DNA of 64,000 nucleotides, from assembly GCA_973895155.1 (NCBI GenBank), contig OZ316898.1:19530001-19594000 (forward strand), given 5' to 3'. The stretch is from Marsupella aquatica. Taxonomy: Eukaryota; Marchantiophyta. A program made the translations under genes and the position numbers. Positions 43,827-56,796 of the stretch are shown one piece after another. The notes beneath the pieces were generated by a model that saw nothing but the letters and a program-made list of their open reading frames with translations, was not told the origin of the DNA and ran no database searches. Position 1 is the first letter of the stretch; each line of letters opens with the position of its first letter.

Positions 43827-45624
43827 TAGCTCAATACCCATGCGTTGCACAAAAGATGTTGTCTCCCAAGATGTCGTTAAGAAAAAAGATGTCGTGTCCT
43901 CTAAGATGTTGTTAAGACAAAAAGATGTTGTGTCGCCCAAGATGTCATTAAGAAAAATTAGGTTGTGTCCCCCAAGATGTCGTTAAGAAAAAAAGATGTG
44001 GTGTCTCCCAAGATGTCATTACTTAGAAACAAAATGGCGTGTCACCCAACTGAAGATGTCATGAAGAACAAAAATGTTGTGTCGCCCAATGTGTCATTAA
44101 TAAAGAAAAAAGATATCCAAAGATGTTAAGAAAAAAGATGTTGTGACACCCAAGATGTCCTTAAGACAAAAGACATCATGTCAACCAAGATATTGTTAAG
44201 GAAAAAGATGTTGTGGCACCCAATATGTCCTTAAGAAAAGAGATGCCACGCTGCCCAAGATGTCGTTAAGAGAAACATTGTCATTAAGTAAAAAGATGTT
44301 GTTAAGACAAAAGTTGCACAAAAGATGGTGTGGTGAGAACGGGGGTGAGAAAAAATGTTGAGGTGAAAATAGATGTTGAGGTGAGAAAAAGAAGTTGAAG
44401 TGAGAAAAAGATGTCAAGGAGAGAAATGTTGAGGTGAGAAAAAGATGTTGAGGTGAACAATTGAAAGATGTTGATGAGAAAAGGAGATGTTGAGCTAAGA
44501 AAAAGAAGTAGAGCAAAAACTATGTAAAGGAGAGAAAAGATGGCGATGTGAGAAAATATGTGAAGATGAGGAAAAGATGTTGAGGGTGAGGGAAAGATGT
44601 TATGGTGAGATAAAAATGTGAAGGTGAGAAACAGGTCAGATGTCGAGGTGAAAACACATGTCAATCAGAAAAAGAGATGTTGAGGTGAGACAAAGAAGTA
44701 AAGGTGAAGAGAAGATATCAAGAAGAGAAAAAACATGGCAAGGTGAGAAAAAGACATTGAAGAGAGAAAATATGTCGAGGGTGAGGGAAAGATATTGTGG
44801 TGAGATAAAGATGTCAAGGTGAGAAAATATGTCAAGTCAGGTGAGAAAATATATTGAGGAGAGAAACAAAAATCAAGGACCTAAACGATGTTGAGGGTGA
44901 GAAAAAATTGTCGTGAGATAAAGATGTCAATGTGAGAAAAGACGGCGAGATGAGAAAAATATGTCAAGGCAAGGTAGAGTTGTTGTGGTGGTGTGCAACA
45001 ACTTATGCACTGCACATAGATGGAGACTGAGATAATAGTCACCGCAACATAGAGTCCAGCACAACAAAGTGACAAAAAAATATGTTTTTTATTTAAAAAT
45101 TTTAGAGAAATTAATATCATATATATAATTTATACTCAAGTTTTTTCAAAACTTTAAAGTTATTATCCAATTCTTTAAGTCTCAATTTTAATAATTAGCT
45201 TTTAATTAGTTGTCAATTGTTAGTTTTTATATTGGTTGGGTTTGGGTAGGCTATGGGTAGCTTGGGAAGAGGTCATTGAGATTAATAGAGATATGGATGG
45301 ATCCTACAATTGCAGAAAAACAAATTTTTACTTAAGACCCAGGATTGTTCCCATTTTTTCTTGAGTTTGTAAATAATACCATATCCATTTTTAGAGGATA
45401 TGGTATATAGTGACTTGATACTCTTGCATACAACAGGGTTAGGTACCTTTTTTGTCTTTTGTTTCCACCATTAGATTCTTTTTTGTGTGAAAAGTGCATG
45501 CAACTTACAGGGTTAGTTACATTTTCTGTTTTGTGTGTCCACCACATTTTTTGTTTTGTGTGTCCACCAATTCATTACTCTTTGTGTGACTCTTCCTGTA
45601 CTTTTTGGTTCACTCTATATTTAA
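43827..45624 (-). mobile_element. Helitron-like element, copy B (left part)
   Basis: This corresponds to 2278-4055 of copy A. It carries the ~36-bp AAGATGTCGTTAAGAAAA minisatellite (about 43855-44330) and the GAGAAAAAGATGTTGAGG array (44330-44970). Its CTAG terminus is split by the adjacent MITE. It resumes at 47881-47990 after copy C. Confidence 0.5.
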
Positions 45625-47880
45625 CTAGCTCAATACCCGTGTGTTGCACAAAAGATGTAGTGCTGCCCAAGATGTCGTGTCCTCTAAGATATCGTTAAGA
45701 TAAAATATGCTGTGTTGCTCAAGATGTCGTTAAGAAAAAATATGTTGTGTCGCCCAAGATGCCATTAAGAAAAAAAATGTGGTGTCGCCCAAGATGTCGT
45801 TAAGAAAGAAAATGGTGTGTCGCCCAACTGAAGATGTCAAGAAGAAAAAAAATTGTGTCGCCCAATGTGTCATTAATAAAGAAAAAAGATATCGTGTCAC
45901 CCAAGATATTGTTAAAAAAAAAGATGTTGTGACACCCAAGATGTACTTAAGAAAAATGATATTGTGTCACCCCAAGATGTCCTCGGGGATGTCCTTAAGA
46001 CAAAAGATATCGTGTCAACCAAGATATTGTTAAGAAAAAAGATGTTGTGGCACCCAATATGTCCTTAAGAAAAGAAATGTCACATTGCCCAAGATGTCAT
46101 TAAGAGAAAAGTTGTCGTTAAGTAAAAAAGACGTTGTTAAGACAAAACTTGCATAAAAGATGTTGTGGTGAGAAAAAGATGTTGAGGTGAAAATAGATGT
46201 TGAGGTGAGAAAAAGAAGTTGAAGTGAGAAAAAGATGTCAAGGAGAGAAATGTTGAGGTAAGGAAAAGAAGTTGAGGTGAACCTTAAGATGTTAATGAGA
46301 AAAAGAGATGTTGAGCTAAGAAAAAGAAGTAGAGCAAAAACTATGTCAAGGAGAGAAAAGATGACGATGTAAGAAAAATATGTGAAAATGAGGAAAAAAT
46401 GTTTAGGGTGAGGGAAAGATGTTGTGGTGAGATAAAAATGTGAAGGTGAGAAACAAGTCAGATGTCGAGGTGAAAACAAATGTCAATGAGAAAAAGAGAC
46501 ATTGAGGTGAGACCTCGGGTGAGACAAAGACGTCAAGGTGCAAAAAGGATGTTGAGGAGAGAAAAAACATGGCGAGGTGAGAAAAAGACGTTTAGGAAAA
46601 AAAATATGTCGAGGGTGAGGGAAAGATTTTGTGGTGAGATAAAGATGTCAAGTCAGGTGAGAAAATAAATTGAGGAGAGAAACAAAAATCAGGGACCTAA
46701 ACGATGTTGAGGGTGAAAAAAATTGTCATGAGATAAAGTTGTCAATGTGAGAAAAAATGGCGAGATGATAAAAACATGTCAAGGCAAGGTAGAGTTGTTG
46801 AAAAATATGTCAAGGCAAGGTAGAGTTGTGGTGGTGTGCAACAACTCATGCATAGAAATTGGAGACTGAAATAATAGTCACCCCAACGGGGTATTTACAA
46901 ATGACAGGAAACAGCAAACAGTAACAGAAAACAGAAACTGATAACAAGAAACAAAAACTGGTAACAGGAAAATGAATGATAATATTTTTGAAATTGTTTT
47001 TTGGGAAAAAAAAAAGTTTTTTTTTCAAAATTTTATTTACTTTGCTAGCGCCCGGCGCCGGTAATGCTAGCGCCCAAAGTTAGCCAAAAAATGTTGTAAC
47101 TTAGATTTTTTTGGAAAATGAGACTTTTTAGAAAATATTTTGACATGGTTATTTTTCTTGGTAACAGTAACTTTTTGCTGGTAACAGGAAAATTTTTCCT
47201 AGTACTAGTAAACCTGTTTCCTGTCACGCGTGCCATACCCACCGCAACATACAGTCCAAGCACAACCAAGTGACAGAAAAAAATATGCTTTTGATTTTAA
47301 ATTTTTAGAGAAATTAATATCATACATATATTATTTATACTCAAGTTTTTTCAAATCGCTAAGGTTATTATCCAACTCTTTAAGTCTTAATTTAATAATT
47401 AATTTTTTTTATCTTGGTTGGGTTTGGGAAGGCTATGAGTAGCTTGGGCAGAGGTAATTGAGATTAATGTGGATGGATCCTACAGTTGCAGAAAAACTAT
47501 TTTTTACCTAGGATTGTTCCCATTTTTTCTTGATTTTATAAACAATACCATATCCATTTTTAGAGTATATCGTATATAGTGACTTATGATACTCTTGCAT
47601 ACAACAGGGTTAGGTACCTTTTTTGTCTTTTGTTTCCACCATTAGATTCTATTTTGTGTGAAAAGTGCATGCAACAGCCAACAGGGTTAGTTACGTTTTT
47701 TGTTTTGTGTGTCCACCAATTGATTACTGTTTGTGCGAAAAGATTTCTTGTACTTTTTGGTTCAGTGTATATTTAATTTGCTTTTGGTTTTATCCCTTCT
47801 CTGTATTGATTACTTCTTTTCTTGGCACTGTATTTTTGAATGAGGCATAAAAAAGCGCAACCTTGTATTATAGAAGTTAA
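45625..47880 (-). mobile_element. Helitron-like element, copy C (nested in copy B)
   Basis: The empty site in copy A (CTATATTTAATTTGCTTT, near 4045) is split here into CTATATTTAA | CTAGCTCAATACCCGTGTG at 45624/45625 and GAAGTTAA | TTTGCTTTT at 47880/47881. Copy C therefore inserted after the A/B duplication. It contains the same minisatellites (45650-46860) and more diverged AT-rich sequence. On the minus strand the CTAG end abuts host T. The other end does not begin with TC, which weakens a Helitron assignment. Confidence 0.6.
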
Positions 47881-49918
47881 TTTGCTTTTGGTTTTATCCG
47901 TTCTCTTTATTGATTACTTCTTTTCTTGGCACTGTATTTTTGAATGACGACCACAACATAAAAAGCGCAACCTTGTATTATAGAAGTTAATACCTCTGCC
48001 CAGTTTGCTAGCATAGGACTTAGATGTCCATCTCCTACTGTAGTTGAGTACAGTCAGCTCATAATAGGTCTCGTTATGAGCAGTAAGTCATTAAATCACT
48101 GATATTAAACATAGATAGTGCACGTTGTAAAAGGTTAAATCTATATTAAAGTTAACACATTTGTTGTGGAAGGTTGATCTCCTAGAGGGCAAGGAAATTT
48201 GGGTAGGGAAACCTTTGTACCAAACCTTCTACCTACGAAGTGTTTGAATACCAAGGTTTTTGTTGGAAGCAAAACTTGCACCTCAATGCCAGCTTGTATG
48301 CAAATGTGCATGCAAATGAGTATCTTGCATTGGTGCCATTCAACATTGCGCCAAAAACCATGCAATGAATATAACATTGCGAAAGAACCCAAGAAGACCC
48401 AAGAGCTAGAAAAAGCCCAAGAGTATGTGTCCCAGTGTATTATTGACAAAGGAACCAAAGCCTTACTGAGCAACAAACCAAAGGCTGCAGCTGATATAGC
48501 TCAATCCGGAGTAAACCGATTTGGAGGGTCACAATTTAGTGAAATTTGGTCACAATTTAGTGGAATTTATTTTGACTAGACTAAAACCAACAGCCTTGGC
48601 AAGACAAAGGAAACTGAATGTCTGAGCCCTTTCTTGTGTAACTGACACCCAGTACCAAAAGAAACCAGTGAGGATTGAGACAGGACAACAAGGCGCGATA
48701 GGGAAAGCAAGTGGGCATGCAAGGTACAAGGAATGGAATGTGTAGGTTCCATGCTCAAGCAGTTTTAATCTCAATCCCACTCAGACCCAAACAACAATGT
48801 TTAACCATAGCAATACCTACTGTATTCCTCTTGGACATTGTTTCTTGTGGTGAAGCACAAACCTGTTCTACTTAGCACATAGTCAGGTATATATGGGAGG
48901 CCATTCTCTGTCATTAAATCGGGCATTAAATGCAAATTGCATACATAAAAACCCCTTCAGTTAATTTGGAGGTATTGTCCTGGGTAGTTGTAAGGTTCGG
49001 GCAGACCCTAGGCTCCATATCAATCACTAATTTAAAGGGCCCACTAATTGACATGTAGGATCAGCACATTGCAAGCAAAGCACAAACTAAGTTTAAGGGT
49101 TAATAGGGTTTGGGGATTTTAAATAGTTACCCCATACTGTCCTCAATGGCAATGTGAACATTGTCTACTTACAGGTCAGAGAGCATTTTTTCAATGAGTC
49201 AGAGTATTTTTTGCTAACCCAGGCCGTTCAGGCAAGGGTAAATGGCCAACACTAGTGGTTTTCAAAGACATTATCAATGGAGACTGTCTTCAGATTGCAC
49301 TTAACATTGTCTTTCAGCAAGAGTATTTTTTGGCTCACATTTGCCAGTTTGGCATGGGTGAATGGCTGCCACTGATGGTTTTTGAAGACATTGTGGAGAT
49401 TGTCTGATGATCCACCACACAACATTTTTTGGCAAGAGTGTTTTTGAATTGCTCACTGGCAAGTGGTTCAGGCGGGGTGAATGACTGACAATGGTGGGTT
49501 TTGAAAACAATGTGGGCGTTGTCTTCAGATCACACTTTAAATCACTTTTCATCAAGAGTATTATTTTGGCTGCCCACCCAAGCCATTTTGGCATGGGTGA
49601 ATGGCCTGGTGGTTTTAGAAGACATTCTGGGGATGGTCTTCTAATCCCACTTAGCATTTTCTTGGCACGAGTTGCTTTTGCTCACCCATGCAGTTTGAGC
49701 AACTAGGGGTGCAAGAGGGGCAACACTAGTGGATTTTGAAGACATTGTGGACATTACAGTTTAAGGTCACACTTCAGTGTTTTTTTCAGCAAGAAGAGTT
49801 TTTGCCATTAGGGTCCCAGAAAAGATCTACTGGCAGGCAATGGCCAAAATGTGGAATAATGTTTATGAATCACATGAGTATCTTCACTTTGTGATTACCC
49901 TTATCTTGTAGGGGTCTT

Positions 49919-50045
49919 GGTAACTGCACATCAAACTATGACATATACGGTGCACCGCATCCCTCCATACCATGATAAGCCTGGTTATTTTTGTTAAATT
50001 AATGAGTGCACACCTTATATTACCACATTTTGATGTGTGATTACC
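49919..50045 (+). mobile_element. 127-bp inverted-repeat element (MITE), copy 2
   Basis: This is the copy-B equivalent of 6091-6217, with the same ends and length and a few substitutions. Confidence 0.6.
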
Positions 50046-50347
50046 AACAGGAATCTTGTAGTTTGGGCTGACAGAGCGGATCCCAAAGGGGATATGAGGC
50101 ACCTATCCCAACAATGACGACAACAACCAGCCCCATTCAATGCCTACAGTTTGACCTTTGCACAGTCACATCAAAACTAGGCAAAGTTCATACTTCAGGT
50201 CTTGTAGTCACTATGGACCAAGTTTGGTCCTAGTATGCCCGAATCATGTTTTAGGAGAACCCTTACACAAACATTGTGTATGGCTCATTAAGAGGGGGTA
50301 CGTTGATCAGGTAAAAAAATTATGCACGGGCTGATCAGGCAAAGTTT

Positions 50348-50551
50348 TTGTACCTGGGGGTCCACAAAGCAGATCCCTCTGATCGATCAGGGAAAAAAAG
50401 TACGCAAGGGCTGATCAGGCAAAGTTTCTATTGGGGTTTCTATTTGGGGGTCCACAAAGCATACCCCTCTAATCCACCCGCCCTCTGGCTTTACAAGATA
50501 TCTGGGGCCCATTAATTTGGGCCATAATTGGGCCATGGGTTGGGCCATTGT
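50348..50551 (+). repeat. Short repeats at the right edge of copy B
   Basis: GGGCTGATCAGGCAAAGTTT occurs twice (50328 and 50408) and GGGGGTCCACAAAGCA twice (50365 and 50446). This marks a partial tandem duplication at the edge of the long repeat. No gene. Confidence 0.6.
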
Positions 50552-50719
50552 CACTACAGTCGACCGTGTCTAAGTGCAGACTCCCGGGAAGACACCCCGA
50601 GCCTGCAGTTATACACGGTATGCACTATGTAATAAGTGCATAATATTCATACTGTGCACTTATGGGTATGTGCCAGCTTTCGAGATTGGCGCATGCACTT
50701 ATGCACGGAAGCTCGCGAT

Positions 50720-51034
50720 TTTGATCAGTATGCAGTGACAAAGGATAAAAGCATGTGCTGTGCATTTGACAGGTTGAGTTTGCACCAGACAATGTATGAG
50801 AAGATGCAAAAATTGAAGCAAATGGCAATTGAAGTCCATGACACACAATCAAATGCCCAAATGAATGAAACGTAAGAAAGAAACTATGTTCTAGGAGTGT
50901 GATTAGCTAGAAAAGACATTCCAAATGAACAGATGGAATGCTCTCATACAAAATTCAGTTCCTGTTGGACTGAGACATTGATCTGTTTACTTGGAAACAA
51001 TCTCCAATCTACATGTCAACTTCTCAACATAGAT
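50720..51034. other. Gene-free stretch
   Basis: Nothing recognisable. A short plus-strand frame at 50636-50875 overlaps the subterminal repeats. Confidence 0.35.
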
Positions 51035-51514
51035 CTACTGACGTCCATTCTGAATGTGCCACTGCTCTAGTGACAAAGGCGGTTCCTCCAAATCTATACG
51101 GAAGGGCTCCTCTGATATAAGCTTCCCAGTGCACATAGTAGCGGACAGCCAGTCCCAATGCACAGTGTAAATTCGCTCAGACAACCTACTTTGGCAATGC
51201 GCACAGATGCAGTGTGCTGCCTTGATGGAATCATAGATCGTTGTCACCACATGGGAAGTATCCTCATTGATTTCCGACGTAAGAATCCCTCCAAGCATCT
51301 CAAACCGTCATTTCAGAATGACATATCTCCCATGCCTGACTCTGCCATCGTAAATCATCACTGCCCTGATACCTTCAAATGGCTTGTACAGCCCACATAC
51401 GCGAGCTGCTTCCTGGCTCTCAGTCAGGACTCGTTTGCGCTTCCATTGCCTTGCCTCCTTGTTGCTGCTTGCACTGGTTGTCATTGCGAAGGCACCGCTA
51501 GCTTCCTTCCCCAT
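51035..51514 (-). pseudogene. BRCT-domain protein, one in-frame stop
   Basis: The minus-strand frame from an ATG at 51512-51514 carries a basic N-terminal stretch (KEARQWKRKR) and then a BRCT-like domain. It shows YKPFEGIRAVMI, MLGGILTSEI, TSHVVTT and WLSATMCTGKLISEEPFRI, corresponding to the usual first strand, the GG turn, the THVV strand and the Trp-containing helix. A TGA at 51308 interrupts the domain, but the frame continues unchanged to 51035. BRCT domains bind phosphopeptides or DNA ends in repair proteins. The final EEPFRI resembles BRCT domains of X-family polymerases and ligases (inference). It is related in style to the BRCT protein at 59992. Confidence 0.6.
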
Positions 51515-51746
51515 CGCCAACTCCCAAAGACTCACAAAAAAGGTGAGAAGAAATGCAACATAAAAAACTCCAAAATGACCCAAAAAGCATTGTGCAAGCC
51601 CGACTCCTCCCGGGCACAAGTGAGGCCTTCCTGCCAATGCATTCTCCATTATTGCAGCACATAACAAAAGTGCAACACATGCAGCTAGAGCACTTACAGA
51701 CAAAATTAGGGCTCCAACAACTCCATATTGGTGAAGTAGAATTTCC

Positions 51747-52763
51747 TCATCCAAGGAGTTCGCCCGGGGGCACGACACTGTTATCGGGAATTGCAGCGCC
51801 ATCCCTTGTGAGTTCCTCATTGTCAAGCCCACAATTTGTAGCAAAGAATTGGTCAATGTTCGATTGCTTCAAGTTGTTGAGGTGTTCTCTCAAGAAAAAC
51901 TTCTTGATTTTGTTCAACTCCAATGTCAGCGCATATGTATCATACTCCTGTTGCTGAAGAAACTTTGTGACACCCTCAAACTATGCGATGCCTGCTACAA
52001 ATGAAATGTGGGGCTCAAGCACTGTCTCCCCATCTGGTACATCTTGAGGCTCATCAGGATTCACATCTCGAGCCTCAGATTCATTTGGGACCTCATCGTC
52101 ATCGTCTGCAATGTGATCAACCAAAAAATTTGCAATGTCTTTATCGTCAACGGGAAATGTGGGAGCATTTCGAACGTCGTCTGCAGCTAAATACTCTTGT
52201 GCATCAAGCGTCACAGGATATGACAACTTTAATTGCACCAGATGATCTGCTAGGTCCTCCAAACTCTCACGCAAGTCCTGATCATCTACTGTCGCCTCCA
52301 AGTCCAAATCTATGTCCCGTCTGCAACGATTTGGCCTCCGATCCTGGTAAGTCACCAGTTGACAATGCTCCCAACATTTGCGGATTGTTTGTTGAGTGAC
52401 TCCATCACTCCATGCTCGAACGACCATTGTCACAACCTCATATACATCCATTTTAAATAGTTGTGAATTGTCAAAGTCTTGCAACTGCTTCTTGATGAAA
52501 AATTTTCGATACCAACACTTGAAGTTCTGAATAATTCCACCATCCATAGGCTGAAATCTACTTGTTGTGTTGGCAGGGAGGAAGAAAACTTTCACCACCT
52601 TCAATTGGTCAGCAACAGGGCCCAAGAGGTGGCCGGGGGCATTGTCCAGGAGGAGAGCCACATTTGTTCGACCCAAAGCCTTCATGTGCTCCTCGAATCT
52701 CAGGATCCAAGCTTGGAAAATGGTCCCTGTCATCCAGGCCTTCTTGTTGGCATACCATTGAAT
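51747..52763 (-). pseudogene. Tigger/pogo-type (DDE_1) transposase, 5' truncated
   Basis: Visible blocks: YANKKAWMTGTIFQAWI, then LLLDNAPGH (second catalytic Asp), FFLPANTTSRFQPMDGGII (third catalytic Asp) and a GVTQQTIRKCWEH helix. An acidic C-terminal tail follows. A stop at 52764 marks the truncated 5' edge, so the DNA-binding domains and first catalytic Asp are missing. A TAG at 51981 interrupts the tail, which continues in frame (FEGVTKFLQQQEYDTYALTL) to TGA at 51747. The family moves Tc1/mariner-superfamily DNA elements. This is a dead fragment. Confidence 0.82.
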
Positions 52764-55700
52764 TTAGAAACCGGGGCAATTTAGACCAAACCTTATAGGA
52801 CTAAGGCCACTAAGTCCTTTTTTACAACTTCAAATGACTCGGAACCATTGCACCGGTTCACATGAACACTACAAAAGACTGTGAGTGCTTTTTGGTTTAG
52901 GATAAGACTATGAAAAGTTTCCACGTACCCTACTTTGTGAAAGGGTGAACACTCTCGCACATGAGTGTTGTAGGGTTTAGTTGTGGGCCTCAATTTGATA
53001 ATGGGCATATGGGGGGTTTACGTCCGCTATATTGAACACGTACAAACTCACTACATGTCTAAATGCCCTAATGTCTCATATACTCCATAGTGGGTTTAGG
53101 GGGGGTTTACGTCTCAAGGGTGGGCCGGTTATATGTGAAGGGTGTGGGTGGTCACCACTAAAGGGGGTTTAGTAGGGTTTATATGTCAAGGGTGGGCCGG
53201 TTAGGTCTCAAGGGGGTGGGGGTCACCAACATCCCGTTCTATTCAAGTTTGCCAAGCCAAGAATCGGGTGCACGCATACCCAAGATTTTTGGGCTAGCAT
53301 GATTTTCAATTCACAGCCGGCTCTACTTCACCAACATCCGGCTTTATTGAACTTTTCCAAGCCAAGAAAAATTTGCTGAAATACCCAAGATGGCCATGCA
53401 GTAACACTTCAATGTAGTGGTGTCTCACTTTGGGTGACACTCAACGGCTCACTCAAACGGTAAGGTTGAGTGGCTCCCCTTAATGACTTAAGTCCCCTAA
53501 TCTAGTAAAGAGGCACTAAACTGGTCTTTGGGAGTGACTTTGGAGTGTTTGGGCCATCGTCATTGGACGCAAAACGTGAGGGGTCCAAGGTTCGGGGTTT
53601 TACGTTGGATTTAGGTTTTGGCTGTAGGGCTAAGAAGGTTGTGGCTGCTGCAACCTTCGATCGGAGCTAGTTGTGAGGGCTTCATTCTTCGGGGATTTTT
53701 GAGAGAAGGGCCTCTCATTGTTGCACAATTCTCCTGACCCGCACTGCCGATGTGTTGTGGCTGCACCCAGAGCGACTTGGTGTTGCCATTTGTTTCAAGA
53801 AGGTTGTGCTACCATCGCGAGCTATTGAGGAGAGGGCCAGTTGCTTGCAAAAGGATTTGTAGATTGTGTCGGAGGTCTAGATTTCTCCATTTCTACCAAG
53901 AAACGACGTGCAACAAGGCAATGTGGAGCGCAACGGCAATGTCCAGGGTAGTCCTGAGTGCTTAGGTCATTCCATTCCTTATGAGAAATGTCGTGCGGCA
54001 GGGCAATGTGCAGCGCAACGGCAACAATGTCGAGGGCACTCCTTAGTGCTTAGGTTTTCAGTGAGTTGCAGTTTGGGAGGAGCTATGATCTGGGGACTGA
54101 GGCGCTGAGGGTTTAGCTGAGGGGAGGAGCTGTGATCTGGGAAGGTGTTGCGGTGCCAAGGTCTATTGTAAGGTGAGGTGATTGTTGCGGAAGTTTAACT
54201 GTAGTGGGTCCTTAAGGTCGCGGAGGCATTCAAAGGAGGCGTGAGCAGGGCGGCAATCGTTTGTTGCTGCGGAAGGTGGACATTGGAGTTGTGAAGGCGC
54301 TGTGGAAGGCGACCACTACGGAAGGTGGACTGCAGTGGGTCCTTAAAGCTTGCGGAGGCATTGAAAGGAGGCTGAGCAGGGAGGCAATCGTTGCTGCTGC
54401 GGAAGGTGGACATTGGAGTTGTGAAGGAGGTCGTGGAGCTTAAAGAGCAGTTGCAAAATCGGGAGCCGGTTGTTTGTTAGGAGGAAGCAGTTGACAGTGC
54501 TGCCATTGGTTATCAGTGTCATCAGCCAAAGGTTAGTCCCGGCCATGCAGCTGAAAGTGCGCTTCTTTCATCCCTTTTCCAGCAACTTTAGTTCCACATT
54601 GTTTTGTTGGGTTGTCTGTTGAATACTTTCATTGCCTCTACAGGCTGAAGGTTACTATAGGCCCTGGCTTGCGCACCCACTCCTTACACTCATGCCCAAA
54701 AACCAAACAACAAGTAGCAGAGCTCAAGCAGATCCGCTCCGCTCTGTTCTCAACTGGCTGCGTAGTAGCTACATCTCCTCTGGTCCATCCTATTTTGAGC
54801 AATGTCATACCTCCATAGCATACAGCTTGCCTGATTGAATGGTACATTAGGTTCAGCACATTCTCCCTATGGCTGAAGAGTTATGGAAAACCCCAACACA
54901 ATGAAATTCGTTATGATTTGTCTTGGCAGTCGAAGCTGCTGAAATTGCCGATTCTGATTGGATTCGGTAGGAATTCAGAATTTGTTGAGTTTGTTTGTCG
55001 CTGGATATGAGTTATTCAAGACTCCATGATTTGAGAGAAGCCATTTAGCATCCCTTGTAGATCCTGGTACCATCTGACATTGTGAGGGCTCGAAAGCCTC
55101 AAGTGACCGGGCCATCGTTGTATGCAAATTTTTGTTGTTGTATTCATGTACATCCCTGCTTGGATGAGGCGTGGTGTTGCTTGTAATCATGTATTTCTTC
55201 ACACTAGAAAAGCAGTCTGTCATATGAGGTTGTCGGGATTGTCTTCCGGTCAGTCATCTTACGTCTTTGTGTTGTTTTGCGTTTCAATGAAGGGCACTAG
55301 CAAGTAGCAAGAGCAGCGAGCTGGTGATTTGCACCTTAGGCTTGGGCTATGGAGGGAGTTGCTGCAGCACCACGACAGAGAACGAAAGCATGGGTAACAT
55401 TACCACTATAGTTGTTGAAGAAAATACCTTTACCTGCTGCCATTTAAGCCGAGTGCACCGCCTTAAGTTTAAAGATCCCATTGCTGGTAAGACATCATGG
55501 CTACATTGCTTTTCGATGTTGTCCTCTGTCCTTTTGTGGGATTCAGCTTGAGCTAGCTGAATCCAATCTAGGAGTTGTTGCGCTAAGGTGAGACTTTGAG
55601 TTTAGGGTTGCTTCAGTGTCCGAGTAGGTTTTCTCTTTGCGTCGGCAGCTAGAAGGTAAGCTCGGGGGCTTTACAAAGGGTTAGTGTTGCGGACTTTCCC

Positions 55701-56796
55701 TCCTGGATGTTGTGTGTCTTCATTTGCAACTTGTTTGTGGACCTGTGATCCTGAGACTGTCAAAATTGTTGTGGCCGCACTGACAACTTGATGACGCATT
55801 TTGTGGATGAACCGTTAGTAATCGCGAGTACAGCTCTCCAACAATTGCACTTACCATTTTTGACCACCTTGCATGATGTCCATCCGTGGGCTGGACCCCA
55901 AGAAGTAGATTTCGGTAGATTTTGTCTCTGCCCCCGGTCCTCATTTTGTGCAATGTCCGCCTGGCACTTGGTTCTTGATCCCTACATTATCGTCTGTCGC
56001 TCGGCTGCTTGCGGAAGGGATCAAACAGATTGGAGGTGCTTGGTCTTTTCATTTTGAGTGTCAAAGTTTAGGAGGACAGCTTGCACCATCGCCAACAAGA
56101 ATGACCTGCTTGCAGAACAAGAGGGACGAGCGTGAGCTGCTTGCAGGATAGGAGATTGACCGCGAGCACGAGCTGCTTGAAAAATAGGAGACTGAGGGCA
56201 ACCTGCTTCTTTGTTGCTACTCTGGTTGCGCTGCTACATTGGTTGTTGATCTTCACCCACCCACTTGCCTACTCAATTGACAGAGTACAGCTTTGTCTCT
56301 GCGTCTGTTACTGCTGTCTTTGTCCCTCCCCTTGAAATTGTGGGCCTTAAAAGGTCAGTAAGTTGGCTTATGTAGTTTTTATGTCCCTCCGCTATGTCAA
56401 TGCGTGTTTCATTGCATCAGGGCATCAGTCGCTGTTTGCCTATAACCGGACTGTTCATTCTCTGTCCACTCATTTGATGTAATTCTTCCCATTGCCGCCC
56501 AATGCTATGGCACCCATGCTACAATTTGTGGTTTTTGTCTAAGCACAAATCCTCTCTGTGCCTGGTCTCTGTGTCCCGTCATTTGGATTGATTGTGTAGA
56601 CGTTTCCTCTTCTCCTAGTCCTTGTCATCCACCAGCCAAAGCACATTGGATTGTTTTCAAAGGCGGGCTGTGTAGTTTGGAGGGTTTGATCTATGCAGCG
56701 GATTTGAGCAGATTGGCGGTTGTTAGTTTCTTCTTGTAAAACCTGTCTGTCTTTTCTGCTTTTGGCCATGCTCCTTCACTTCTTGCTGCAAGCTCA
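52764..56796. other. Stretch without recognisable genes, with small tandem duplications
   Basis: Repeats of GGGGGTTTACGTC and CAAGGGTGGGCCGGTTA occur at 53010-53220. There is a two-copy block at about 53905-53970 and 53988-54055 (CAATGTGGAGCGCAACGGCA-type). A second two-copy block covers about 54205-54303 and 54331-54427 (GGAAGGTGGACATTGGAGTT). Many short frames on both strands (for example 55324-55551) match nothing known. Composition is closer to genic than the AT-rich repeats, so unrecognised exons are possible. Confidence 0.4.

Larger units (their letters stand above)
42858..50347 (+). repeat. Long dispersed repeat, copy B (with nested insertions)
   Basis: This is collinear with 2040-6519 in the same orientation, about 40 kb away. 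It is longer because of a MITE at 43099-43826 and a second Helitron-like element at 45625-47880, neither of which is present in copy A. Outside the insertions the copies look roughly 95 percent identical by eye, with small indels. The same array, the ~120-bp tandem repeats (about 49170-49815) and the 127-bp MITE (49919-50045) are retained. No recognisable protein is encoded. Confidence 0.85.

Noticed and set aside
2040-50347. Copies A and B as the two LTRs of one giant retrotransposon
   Set aside because: The 40 kb between holds host-like genes and independent elements, there are no TG..CA ends or primer site, and the internal gypsy element is complete in its own order.
2278-50347. CRISPR-like arrays in the ~36-bp repeats
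   Set aside because: Units are contiguous and degenerate with no unique spacers, and the genome is eukaryotic.
51515-51856. Hydrophobic N-terminal extension of the minus-strand BRCT frame, resembling membrane helices
   Set aside because: It reads the Tigger transposase tail in another frame upstream of a good ATG (51512-51514), so the apparent helices are likely spurious.
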